A stretch of DNA of 10,712 nucleotides from Nautiliaceae bacterium (GCA_027035735.1 JALVUH010000037.1:1-10712); one strand, 5' to 3'; positions 1 to 6,527 are shown, numbered from the stretch's first letter. Notes: a model not told the origin generated them from the letters alone. Translations and numbers: made by a program.

Positions 1-801
1 CCTGGTACAATTATTAAAGATGCAAATACAGGTGAAATATTGCTTGATATGAAAACTCCCGGAGAGAGAAAAATATTGCTTGAGGGTGGAAAAGGTGGTC
101 TTGGGAATTGGCATTTTAGAGGTCCAAGACGTCAAGTACCAAGATATGCTCAGCCAGGAGAAGAGGGAAAAGAACTTGAAATTATAATAGAACTTAAACT
201 TATTGCAGATGTAGGGCTTGTAGGATTTCCAAATGCTGGAAAATCTACTTTGATTAGTGCTCTTAGTAATGCAAAACCAGAAATTGCAAATTATGAGTTT
301 ACTACCCTTACTCCAAAACTTGGAGTTGTAAAAATTGATGAATATAGAAGTTTTGTAATGGCTGATATTCCTGGAATTATTGAAGGTGCACACGAAGGTA
401 AAGGGCTTGGGCTTAAATTTTTAAAACATATAGAAAGAACTAAAATTATTCTTTATGTAATTGATATGGCATCTTTTAGAGATCCTGTATATCAATTTAA
501 GACTTTACAAAAAGAGCTAAAAAAATATAGCGAAAAACTTTTTAATAGACCTTATGCTATTGCTCTTAATAAAATAGATGTTATAGAAAAAAATAAGATA
601 GAAGAATTTTTTGAAAAATTAAATCTTAAACCAACAGAATGTAAATATGGAGCGAGTAAAGATTATCCTTGTTATTTTGATGAAAAAACTTTTATTTTGC
701 CAATTAGTGCAATAAGTAGAATTAATTTAGAAGCTCTTAAATTTGCTTTAGCTGATATGTTAGAAAAAGTGAAAGATGAAGATGAAGAGATTAGTGTTTA
801 A
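1..801 (+). CDS. obgE: GTPase Obg/CgtA, 5'-truncated by the window edge
   Basis: Obg is an essential GTPase that binds the large ribosomal subunit and links its assembly to GTP and stress status. The frame is open from base 1. The first codons read PGTIIKDANTGEI, the end of the glycine-rich Obg fold, followed by GGKGGLGNWHF and PRYAQPGEEG, which are typical of this domain. About 90 N-terminal residues are therefore likely to lie upstream, and the ATG at 40 is internal, not the start. The G domain follows with G1 GFPNAGKS (223-246), the G2 threonines in YEFTTLTP, G3 DIPG (364-375), G4 NKID (568-579) and G5 SAIS. The protein ends in a short acidic tail (KDEDEEISV) rather than a separate folded C-terminal domain. 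Its 3' end overlaps proB. The adjacent obg-proB order is also known in Campylobacter. Confidence 0.96.
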   Translation, partial: PGTIIKDANTGEILLDMKTPGERKILLEGGKGGLGNWHFRGPRRQVPRYAQPGEEGKELEIIIELKLIADVGLVGFPNAGKSTLISALSNAKPEIANYEFTTLTPKLGVVKIDEYRSFVMADIPGIIEGAHEGKGLGLKFLKHIERTKIILYVIDMASFRDPVYQFKTLQKELKKYSEKLFNRPYAIALNKIDVIEKNKIEEFFEKLNLKPTECKYGASKDYPCYFDEKTFILPISAISRINLEALKFALADMLEKVKDEDEEISV

Positions 802-1546
802 AGTAGGAACTGCCACTTTATATGAAAATGGTAAATTAAGTAATAGAATAGATGAAATTGTAAAATTATTAAGTGAACTTAATAAAAATTATGAAATACT
901 CCTTGTAAGTTCAGGTGCAGTAGGAGCCGGATATACAAAATGTCCTCTTGATAAATCTAAATTAGAGAATAAACAAGCTCTTGCTGCTATTGGTCAGCCC
1001 CTTTTGATGAGAGAATATAAAGAGAGATTTCATAGATTTAATACAACAGTGGCACAAGTGTTACTTACAGCAGCTGATTTAGATAGCAGAAAAAGAACAG
1101 AATATGCAAAAAAAATGATAAATGTATTGCTTGAAAATAATGTAATTCCTATTATTAATGAAAATGATTCAGTTTCTGTTGAAGAGATACTTTTTGGAGA
1201 TAATGACCAGTTAAGTGCATATGTTACATACTATTTTGATGCTGATATGCTAATAATGCTTAGTGATATTGATGCTTTTTATACGGATAATCCAAAAACA
1301 AATCCAAATGCAAAACCTATAAAAATAGTAAAAGAAATAAAAAATGAGTGGCTAGATAATGAATGTAATCCAAATGATGAATTTGCAACAGGAGGAATTG
1401 TTACAAAACTTAAAGCGGCTAAATTTTTAATGGATAGAAATATTCCTATGTATCTTACAAACGGTAAAAATTTAGAGAGTGTAAGAGAAATTTTAAAAGG
1501 TCATCAAATAAATGGGACATTATTTTTGCCAAAGGAGGGGAAATGA
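776..1546 (+). CDS. proB: glutamate 5-kinase, short form without PUA domain
   Basis: ProB phosphorylates the gamma-carboxyl of glutamate with ATP, the first step of proline synthesis in the cytoplasm. The 256 residues are a complete amino-acid kinase fold: KVGTATL near the N-terminus (9-15), LLVSSGAVGAG (42-52, substrate loop), PIINEND (125-131), FGDND (140-144), LSDIDAFYT (162-170) and ATGGIVTKL (204-212, nucleotide site). The chain ends shortly after a GTLF motif, so the C-terminal PUA domain of the roughly 367-residue E. coli enzyme is absent; short ProB proteins are usual in Campylobacterota. It overlaps obgE by 26 bases. A second ATG six bases downstream (782, giving MKRLVFKVG) resembles homologous N-termini equally well. 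Neither has a strong ribosome binding site, so the start is uncertain by two residues and translation is probably coupled to obgE. No proA is in the window. Confidence 0.95.
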   Translation: MKMKRLVFKVGTATLYENGKLSNRIDEIVKLLSELNKNYEILLVSSGAVGAGYTKCPLDKSKLENKQALAAIGQPLLMREYKERFHRFNTTVAQVLLTAADLDSRKRTEYAKKMINVLLENNVIPIINENDSVSVEEILFGDNDQLSAYVTYYFDADMLIMLSDIDAFYTDNPKTNPNAKPIKIVKEIKNEWLDNECNPNDEFATGGIVTKLKAAKFLMDRNIPMYLTNGKNLESVREILKGHQINGTLFLPKEGK

Positions 1547-1998
1547 AGGTAGTTGCTACTAATAGAAAAGCGTATCATGATTATGATATTTTTGATAAAT
1601 ATGAAGCTGGAATAGAGCTTAAAGGTAGTGAAGTAAAAGCACTTAGAGCTGGAAGAGCAAATTTAAAAGATTCTTTTGTAAGAATTAAAGATGGAGAAGC
1701 TTGGTGGATTCAAGGACATATAAGTAATCTTGATTCTACTTATAAAGCTTTTAGACATGATGAAAAAAGACCAAGAAAATTATTGCTTCATAAAGATGAA
1801 ATAGCAAAACTTGCTGGATATACAAGTGAGAGAGGTTATACACTTGTTCCAACTAAACTATATTTTAATAATCGTAATAAAGCTAAACTTGAAATAGCAG
1901 TGGCAAAAGGTAGAAAGCTACATGATAAAAGAAGAGTAATGAAAGAAAAAGAGCTAAAAAAAGAGGCAGCTGCTGCTATGAAAAGATATGGATTTTAA
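1543..1998 (+). CDS. smpB: SsrA-binding protein SmpB (trans-translation)
   Basis: SmpB binds the tRNA-like end of tmRNA and delivers it to stalled ribosomes for rescue and tagging. The 151-residue length is normal for the family. Signature stretches are NRKAYHDYDI (7-16), GIELKGSEVKALRAG (23-37) and NLKDSFV (40-46) in the beta-barrel, then GRKLHDKR (123-130) and a basic C-terminal tail rich in Lys/Arg that enters the ribosomal decoding channel. The family more often has Tyr where His127 stands here. The start is fixed by an AAGGAGG ribosome binding site at 1532-1538 and by the ATGA overlap with the proB stop codon, which implies coupled translation. The stop codon overlaps the stop of the opposite-strand phosphodiesterase gene, leaving no intergenic terminator. 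The tmRNA gene ssrA is not in this window. Confidence 0.97.
   Translation: MKVVATNRKAYHDYDIFDKYEAGIELKGSEVKALRAGRANLKDSFVRIKDGEAWWIQGHISNLDSTYKAFRHDEKRPRKLLLHKDEIAKLAGYTSERGYTLVPTKLYFNNRNKAKLEIAVAKGRKLHDKRRVMKEKELKKEAAAAMKRYGF
1956..1976 (-). terminator. candidate intrinsic terminator of the bcp-phosphodiesterase operon, inside smpB
   Basis: Read on the minus strand, a 4-bp GC-rich hairpin (GCAG, loop CAG, CTGC; plus-strand 1976 to 1966) is followed by CTC and a run of seven T (1962 to 1956). It begins 19 bases past the phosphodiesterase stop codon, where a terminator for that operon would be expected. The stem is short, and it overlaps the alanine codons of SmpB's EAAAAAM segment, so protein coding alone may explain it. 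Confidence 0.35.
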
Positions 1999-2675
1999 CA
2001 TTTATCTTTAAATATTGCTTTTACTCCGAGTTTAAATAAACTTTTTATTTTTTCTTTTTTATTAATTGTAAAAACACTTATATTTATATTTTTATTTTTT
2101 AGGTATTTTATATATTCTTTTGTGGCTATATTTTTTGAGATATTATAATTGTTTGTATTAAATTCTTTTAAATATTCAAAAATATTTTCTCTTTTTTCTT
2201 CATCTAAAAGTGCAATTGAAATTTTTGGATTTAGTTTTTTTAGTTCTTTTAAATGAAAATGATGAAAAGAGGAGATAAGAATTTTATTTTCTTTGCCTTT
2301 AATCAAAAAAAGTAATTTTTCTAAATTCATATCTTTTGATTTTATTTCTATATTTATTGGTTTTTTTATTATTTTAAGAGCTTCTTGTAAAGTAGGAATT
2401 TTTTGAAAATAGACACTATTTCCAAAATTATGCTCTTTTAATTCTTTTAAAGTAAGTTCGTTTATTTTTTTATCTGTTTTAAAAGTTGATGTTCTTTTTG
2501 GAGTTTCATCATGAATTATTACTATTTCTTCATCTTTTGTAAGTTGAATATCAAATTCAATAAAATCACAATTTGTTGAGTGTTCAAAAGCAATTAAAGT
2601 ATTTTCGGGATACAAAAATCTATTGCCTCTATGAGCCGCAATTAAGTGCGGCTTTTTAAAGTTTTTCCAAAACAT
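1995..2675 (-). CDS. glycerophosphodiester phosphodiesterase family protein
   Basis: This 226-residue protein looks like a cytoplasmic GDPD-type TIM-barrel enzyme, which would hydrolyse glycerophosphodiesters from phospholipid breakdown to glycerol-3-phosphate and an alcohol. Family motifs seen are AAHRG (13-17, catalytic His15 and Arg16), PENT (23-26), IEFDIQLTKD (39-48, acidic metal ligands Glu40 and Asp42), HD (55-56, second catalytic His) and NIEIK (109-113). No signal peptide or membrane segment is visible, which resembles UgpQ rather than periplasmic GlpQ. The C-terminus is unusual: the common WTVN is FTIN (202-205), and the usual final GxDGIxTDxP motif is degenerate (GVKAIFKDKC). Start and stop are both overlapped: TAATG with bcp, TTAA with smpB. 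Only a weak AAAGAG lies upstream, so translation probably depends on bcp. The family assignment is firm; the substrate is not known. Confidence 0.88.
   Translation of the reverse strand: MFWKNFKKPHLIAAHRGNRFLYPENTLIAFEHSTNCDFIEFDIQLTKDEEIVIIHDETPKRTSTFKTDKKINELTLKELKEHNFGNSVYFQKIPTLQEALKIIKKPINIEIKSKDMNLEKLLFLIKGKENKILISSFHHFHLKELKKLNPKISIALLDEEKRENIFEYLKEFNTNNYNISKNIATKEYIKYLKNKNINISVFTINKKEKIKSLFKLGVKAIFKDKC
2634..2657 (+). terminator. terminator-like hairpin antisense to the phosphodiesterase 5' end
   Basis: The stem AGCCGCA (2634-2640), loop ATTAAG and TGCGGCT (2647-2653) is perfectly paired over 7 bp, six of them containing five consecutive G-C pairs plus A-T ends. It runs into a T tract (2653-2657) with a second one at 2662-2666. 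This is a good intrinsic terminator on the plus strand, and it is the strongest GC-rich hairpin I noticed in the window. It lies within codons 8-14 of the minus-strand phosphodiesterase, so it would end transcripts reading through from obgE-proB-smpB after about 650 antisense bases. On the minus strand the hairpin has no T tract after it. Confidence 0.55.
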
Positions 2676-3130
2676 TATGAATTAATTAACTCTTTTAAAT
2701 CTTCTAATACTTTAGCAGCATGTCCTTTTGCTTTTACTTTTTTATATTCTTTTACAATTTCTCCATTAGGATTTATTATAAAAGTTGAGCGAATTACTCC
2801 TTCATACTCTTTTCCATACATTTTCTTTTTACCCCAAGCTCCATATGCTTTTAAAACTTGTTTATCTTCATCACTAAGAAGCGTAACTTTTAATCCGTGT
2901 TTTTCTATAAAATTTGAGTGTTTTTTAGGAGAATCTGGACTAATTCCAATTACTATTGCTCCAAGTTTTTCAAATTCATCTATAAGCTCACTAAATTCTT
3001 TTGCTTCTGTTGTACATCCTGGTGTATTGTCTTTTGGATAAAAATAAAGAACTACCCATTTGCCTTTTAAATCTCTTAAACAAATTTCTACATTATCTTG
3101 GTTTGGAAGACAAAATTCAAATGCTTTCAT
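2675..3130 (-). CDS. bcp: thiol peroxidase of the BCP/peroxiredoxin Q family
   Basis: Bcp reduces hydrogen peroxide and organic hydroperoxides in the cytoplasm using thioredoxin or another thiol donor. The 151 residues form one thioredoxin-fold AhpC/TSA domain. The active site is YPKDNTPGCT (31-40), with peroxidatic Cys39 and the conserved Pro32 and Thr36. FIINPNGEI and a conserved arginine in VIRST lie further on, as in the family. The position five residues after the peroxidatic Cys, which holds the resolving Cys50 in E. coli Bcp, is Lys44 here. The other cysteines (7 and 17) are not in the family's resolving positions, so this looks like a 1-Cys enzyme. The start has a clear AAGGAA site. 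It is the first gene of a two-gene operon and is divergent from the chemoreceptor gene. Confidence 0.95.
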   Translation of the reverse strand: MKAFEFCLPNQDNVEICLRDLKGKWVVLYFYPKDNTPGCTTEAKEFSELIDEFEKLGAIVIGISPDSPKKHSNFIEKHGLKVTLLSDEDKQVLKAYGAWGKKKMYGKEYEGVIRSTFIINPNGEIVKEYKKVKAKGHAAKVLEDLKELINS

Positions 3131-3148
3131 TTTTTTCCTTTTTTTTGC

Positions 3149-3175
3149 TTTAATTATAACAAATACGGCCGATTA
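3149..3175 (+). promoter_or_regulatory. candidate sigma-28 (FliA) promoter of the chemoreceptor gene
   Basis: GCCGATTA at 3168-3175 matches seven of eight bases of the flagellar sigma-28 -10 element GCCGATAA, and a TTTAATT stretch stands at the -35 distance (TTTA 3149-3152, 15-base spacer). Chemoreceptor genes are classic sigma-28 targets. CGGCCG is conspicuously GC-rich in this AT-rich spacer. Transcription would begin near 3182, followed by an AAGGAAAG ribosome binding site at 3194-3201. The -35 match is only partial. Confidence 0.45.
3153..3161 (-). promoter_or_regulatory. extended -10 promoter of bcp
   Basis: The minus strand reads TGTTATAAT, a perfect TGnTATAAT extended -10 box for the housekeeping sigma factor, about 22 bases before the bcp start codon. 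No -35 hexamer is evident, as is usual in Campylobacterota. The box adjoins and partly overlaps the -35 region of the divergent sigma-28 candidate, so the two polymerases could compete. Confidence 0.6.
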
Positions 3176-3204
3176 TTAAGTAACAAAATAAAAAAGGAAA
3201 GAAA

Positions 3205-5190
3205 ATGAATTATCTTCGCTCATTGAGTTTAAAAACTAAGATTATATTGATTGTATTTTTTTCTCTATTGATGGTGTCTTATTTTATAGGAAAAGAATTA
3301 GTAATACACTATAAATTTGTAGAAGATAAAGAAAAATTAACTACACTTATTAATTTAAGCACAAGACTTAGTGCTTTAATTCATGAAACACAAAAGGAAA
3401 GAGGAGCTAGTGCAGGATATTTGGGAAGTCATGGAAAGAAATTTAAAACTATTTTAATCAAACAAAGAAAGCTTACTGATAAACGAGTAGAAGAGTTAGA
3501 AACTTTTGTTAAATCTATGAATTTAAATGAGTTTCCACCTGAGCTTAAAGAATCACTTTATAAATTAATTCATGTTTATTTAGATAATTTACCTAAAATA
3601 AGAAAAGAAGTTGACAATTTTCAAATATCTCTTAAAAATGAGGTTAAGTGGTATACCCAAATGAATGCATTAATTTTAAAAATTATAGGAATGAGTGCGA
3701 CTTATGCTCCAGATAAAAAGATTGCAATGGATTTAGCTGCTTATACAAGCTTTTTGAAAGCAAAAGAAAGAGCGGGGATTGAAAGAGCTGTACTTAGTGC
3801 AACATTTGGAGCTAATAAATTTGCTCCTGGAATGTATACTAAATTTATTACTTTAATAGCTGAACAAAAAGCTTTCTTAAATGATTTTTTAACTTTTGCA
3901 AATCCTCAAATGAAAAAAATGTATTTTGAAATAATAAAACATCCAGCATTTGCAGAAGTTGAAAAAATGAGAGAAATAGCCATAAAAAAACATAAAACAG
4001 GTAATTTTGGAATAGATGCTGAATATTGGTTTAAAACTATTACAAAAAAAATTAACTATTTAAGAAAAATAGATAAAGCAATAGCTAATATAATAAAAAA
4101 AGATTTGAATTCAATCCATGATACAGCAATTGTAGATTTAGTTGTAGGTTCAATAATTTCTATTATTATCATAATAATTTCTACAATTATTATAAAATCA
4201 TTCTCTCTTCAATTAAGAAGTCTTAAAAATTTAATTTTAACGATAGCTAAGAATAAAGATTTATCTATTGATGTAAGAATTTATGAACATGATGAGTTTG
4301 GAGAAATAAGGAAAGCTTTAAGAGATTTTCTAGGAGCTCTTCATGAAGTTATGCAAAGTGCTACTACTTCATCTGAAGAGAATAAATCTGTAACATTAGC
4401 TCTTAAACAATCTTTTGATTCAATTACAAAAAATATTCAAAAAGAAGCAGAAATTGTTACAAATGCATCTGAAAATGCTGAAAATATTAAGAATCAATTA
4501 ACAAATGAAGCTGAAAATTCAAATGAAGTAAAAGATGATATTTTAAAAGCAAACAGAAATTTAAAAGAAGCTGTTAAAGTTATAGAAGAAACAGTAAATA
4601 GTATTCAAGAAAATTCTCAAAATGAACATGAATTATCAAATAAATTGACTCAACTCTCTCAAGATGCAGAGCAAGTAAAAAATATATTAACAGTTATCAG
4701 AGAAATTGCGGATCAGACAAATTTATTAGCACTTAACGCAGCAATAGAAGCTGCAAGAGCAGGGGAACATGGAAGAGGTTTTGCCGTAGTTGCAGATGAA
4801 GTTAGAAAATTGGCTGAAAGAACTCAAAAATCTTTAGGAGAAATTGATGCTACAATAAATATAATTGTGCAGGCTATCAATACTGCAAGCGAAGATATGA
4901 ATAACAATATTGTTCATGTAAATGAAATTACTCAAAAAACTATAAATGCACAAGAAGAAATTGAAAATGTTTCAGAAGAGATGAATGAAGTAGTTTCAAA
5001 AGTGGAAGAAAATGTTAAAAATATTGAAGATATTGTTAAAAAGATGGAAGAATTTATTAATCAAATGCATTTAATTAAACAATTATCTACTCAAAATGAA
5101 GAAAATATTATGAAAAATAAAGTGTATGTAGAAAGAATAGCTAAATTAGCACAAGAATTACTTGAAGAAATTAAACAATTTAAAATATAA
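3205..5190 (+). CDS. methyl-accepting chemotaxis protein with NIT (nitrate/nitrite-sensing) domain
   Basis: This is a 661-residue transmembrane chemoreceptor. A short cytoplasmic lead is followed by TM1 (about 12-29), a periplasmic sensor (about 30-308), TM2 (about 311-331), a HAMP-like linker (about 332-385) and a long coiled-coil signalling domain. The sensor is recognised as a NIT domain by LIHETQKERGASAGYLG (58-74) and the second signature KERAGIERAVLSATFG (187-202); this all-helical family senses nitrate or nitrite. The hairpin tip that binds CheW and CheA is IREIADQTNLLALNAAIEAA (498-517), followed by GRGFAVVADEVRKLAERT (523-540). No CheB/CheR-tethering pentapeptide is seen; the protein ends in EEIKQFKI. 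The gene is monocistronic, between divergent bcp and convergent purT (12-base gap). Receptor and domain assignments are firm. The ligand is inferred from the domain only. Confidence 0.94.
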   Translation: MNYLRSLSLKTKIILIVFFSLLMVSYFIGKELVIHYKFVEDKEKLTTLINLSTRLSALIHETQKERGASAGYLGSHGKKFKTILIKQRKLTDKRVEELETFVKSMNLNEFPPELKESLYKLIHVYLDNLPKIRKEVDNFQISLKNEVKWYTQMNALILKIIGMSATYAPDKKIAMDLAAYTSFLKAKERAGIERAVLSATFGANKFAPGMYTKFITLIAEQKAFLNDFLTFANPQMKKMYFEIIKHPAFAEVEKMREIAIKKHKTGNFGIDAEYWFKTITKKINYLRKIDKAIANIIKKDLNSIHDTAIVDLVVGSIISIIIIIISTIIIKSFSLQLRSLKNLILTIAKNKDLSIDVRIYEHDEFGEIRKALRDFLGALHEVMQSATTSSEENKSVTLALKQSFDSITKNIQKEAEIVTNASENAENIKNQLTNEAENSNEVKDDILKANRNLKEAVKVIEETVNSIQENSQNEHELSNKLTQLSQDAEQVKNILTVIREIADQTNLLALNAAIEAARAGEHGRGFAVVADEVRKLAERTQKSLGEIDATINIIVQAINTASEDMNNNIVHVNEITQKTINAQEEIENVSEEMNEVVSKVEENVKNIEDIVKKMEEFINQMHLIKQLSTQNEENIMKNKVYVERIAKLAQELLEEIKQFKI

Positions 5191-5202
5191 AAGAAAGGGA
5201 GT

Positions 5203-6375
5203 TTATTGAAGTTTGATTTTATTGATTAAATATTGTGCTGTTTTTAAAGCTTCTTTTGCGTTTTTATCACTTACAAGTAAAACTCCCATTCTTCTTCCTT
5301 TATGAGCTACAGGTTTTCCAAAGATAATAAATCTTGAATTTTTAGAAAATACTTCATCTTTAATTTCAAAAGTAGGATTAAAAGTTTCTTTATCTGATTT
5401 AAAGGCTGCAGATGCTCCTGGAGTTATAAATTCAAATCCTAAAGGAAGATTTAATACGGCTCTTATATGAAGTGCAAATTCACTTTGTGATTGAGTGATT
5501 AATGTTACAAGTCCTGTATCGTGAGGTCTTGGACTAACTTCAGAAAAATATACTTCATCACCTTTTACAAACATTTCAACTCCAAATATTCCTCTACCAC
5601 CAAGTCCTTCTACTATTTTTCTTGCAATGTCCTGAGCTTTTTTAAGTGCTGTTTCACTCATTTCCATCTCTTGCCAAGAAAATATATAATCTCCTCCGCT
5701 TTGAATATGTCCAATTGGTGGACAAAATACAATTTCATTATCATTTTTTGCAGTAAGCAGGGTAATTTCATAATCAAAATCAATAAATTCTTCTACTATT
5801 AGCTCATCTGCACTTCCTCTAGCATCACTTTTAGCAAATTCCCATGCTGTTATTACTTCCTCAGGAGATTTTACTATGCTTTGGCCATGTCCGGATGAGC
5901 TCATTATAGGTTTTACTACAACAGGATATCCAAGTTCATCACATGCATTTTTTAAATCTTCATAGGTTGAGACAAATTTATATTTAGAAGTTTTAAGTCC
6001 AAGAGTTTCAGCAGCAAATACTCTTATATTTTTTCTATTCATTGTTTTATTCACTGCTTCTGCATTTGGGATAATATGAATTCCTTCTTTTTCTGCTTCA
6101 AATAATGCATCAATATTAATAGCTTCAATTTCAGGCAATACAAAATCTGGCTTTTCTCTTCTAATTACATCAAGTACTTGTGCTTTATCTTTCATATCAA
6201 TTACATAATTTTTTTGAGCAACAAGCATAGCTGGTGCATTTGGATATCTATCTACTGCTATTACTTCACATCCAAGTCTATTTGCTTCAATTGCAACTTC
6301 TTTACCAAGTTCACCGCTTCCTAAAAGCATTATTTTAATTGAATCTGATTTTAGAGGGGTTTTGAGAGTTGCCAT
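5203..6375 (-). CDS. purT: formate-dependent phosphoribosylglycinamide formyltransferase PurT
   Basis: PurT is an ATP-grasp enzyme that makes formyl-GAR from GAR, formate and ATP, the third step of purine synthesis, without needing formyl-tetrahydrofolate. Its 390 residues match the usual length (392 in E. coli). Visible are LGSGELGKE (18-26), PEIEAI with Glu82, Arg114, KPIMSSSGHGQS (155-166, ATP-grasp Lys155 and loop), metal ligands Glu267 (GVEMF) and Glu279 (SEVSPRPHDTG, with Asp286 for GAR), GASAAF (320-325), and Lys354 with Arg361/Arg362 near the C-terminus. All are at or within one residue of their E. coli positions. The start is supported by a perfect AAGGAG five bases upstream (6381-6386 on the minus strand). 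It is divergent from feoA and convergent with the chemoreceptor gene. Use of free formate would suit a formate- or hydrogen-based metabolism (inference). Confidence 0.97.
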   Translation of the reverse strand: MATLKTPLKSDSIKIMLLGSGELGKEVAIEANRLGCEVIAVDRYPNAPAMLVAQKNYVIDMKDKAQVLDVIRREKPDFVLPEIEAINIDALFEAEKEGIHIIPNAEAVNKTMNRKNIRVFAAETLGLKTSKYKFVSTYEDLKNACDELGYPVVVKPIMSSSGHGQSIVKSPEEVITAWEFAKSDARGSADELIVEEFIDFDYEITLLTAKNDNEIVFCPPIGHIQSGGDYIFSWQEMEMSETALKKAQDIARKIVEGLGGRGIFGVEMFVKGDEVYFSEVSPRPHDTGLVTLITQSQSEFALHIRAVLNLPLGFEFITPGASAAFKSDKETFNPTFEIKDEVFSKNSRFIIFGKPVAHKGRRMGVLLVSDKNAKEALKTAQYLINKIKLQ

Positions 6376-6456
6376 ATTTTCTCCTTATTTTTTAAATTTC
6401 TTCAATTTCAAAATCTTCTATTTAAATCTGTTTTTGTTTTTAATCTTTCTTGATAT

Positions 6457-6470
6457 ATGTCAAAAAACAT
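6457..6470. repeat. short inverted repeat in the purT-feoA spacer
   Basis: ATGT and ACAT flank CAAAAA in the 152-bp divergent spacer (6376-6527), and the outer flanks GATAT and TTATC extend the symmetry imperfectly. The minus strand carries a perfect TTGACA here (6458-6463), but no good -10 box stands 16-18 bases further on. It could be an operator or part of a purT promoter. The rest of the spacer is AT-rich and holds the two -10 candidates listed separately; I see no small gene in it. Confidence 0.3.
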
Positions 6471-6482
6471 TTTTATCTCTTT

Positions 6483-6491
6483 TGATATTAT
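6483..6491 (+). promoter_or_regulatory. extended -10 promoter of feoAB
   Basis: TGATATTAT fits the extended -10 pattern TGnTAtaaT with one mismatch. T-rich stretches lie upstream and there is no clear -35. A start near 6498 would leave a leader of about 30 bases before feoA, including the AAAAAGGAAAAAG ribosome binding site at 6515-6527. The left half TGATA also resembles half of a Fur box, but the right half does not fit. Confidence 0.45.
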
Positions 6492-6492
6492 A
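6487..6492 (-). promoter_or_regulatory. possible -10 box of purT
   Basis: The minus strand reads TATAAT here, overlapping the feoA -10 box on the other strand because the sequence ATTATA is nearly symmetric. If used, it would give purT a leader of about 105 bases. No TGn extension or -35 supports it. Confidence 0.25.
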
Positions 6493-6527
6493 CAGCAATT
6501 AAAGATTTTTATGCAAAAAGGAAAAAG

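Noticed and set aside
2646..3041. Open frame of 131 codons on the plus strand
   Set aside because: It lies wholly antisense to bcp and the phosphodiesterase start, has no ribosome binding site, and its composition is that of a reversed coding strand. bcp is unmistakable on the other strand.
3131..3204. Apparent inverted repeat of T-rich and A-rich ends around the bcp-chemoreceptor spacer
   Set aside because: The two ends are simply the purine-rich ribosome binding sites of two divergent genes facing outward.
5206..5229. Seven-codon TTG-start micro-frame after an AAAGGGAG site between the chemoreceptor and purT
   Set aside because: It overlaps the end of purT, encodes only seven residues and uses a rare start; chance is the simplest explanation.
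5140..5270. Hairpins near the chemoreceptor-purT convergent junction as terminators (GCTA-AAT-TAGC, GCT...AGC)
   Set aside because: Stems are 3-4 bp, mostly A-T, and lack well-placed T tracts, unlike the hairpin at 2634-2657.
5521..5802. Open frame of 93 codons on the plus strand within purT
   Set aside because: It is antisense to the conserved ATP-grasp core of purT and resembles no family; its Phe/Ser-rich content is typical of a shadow frame.
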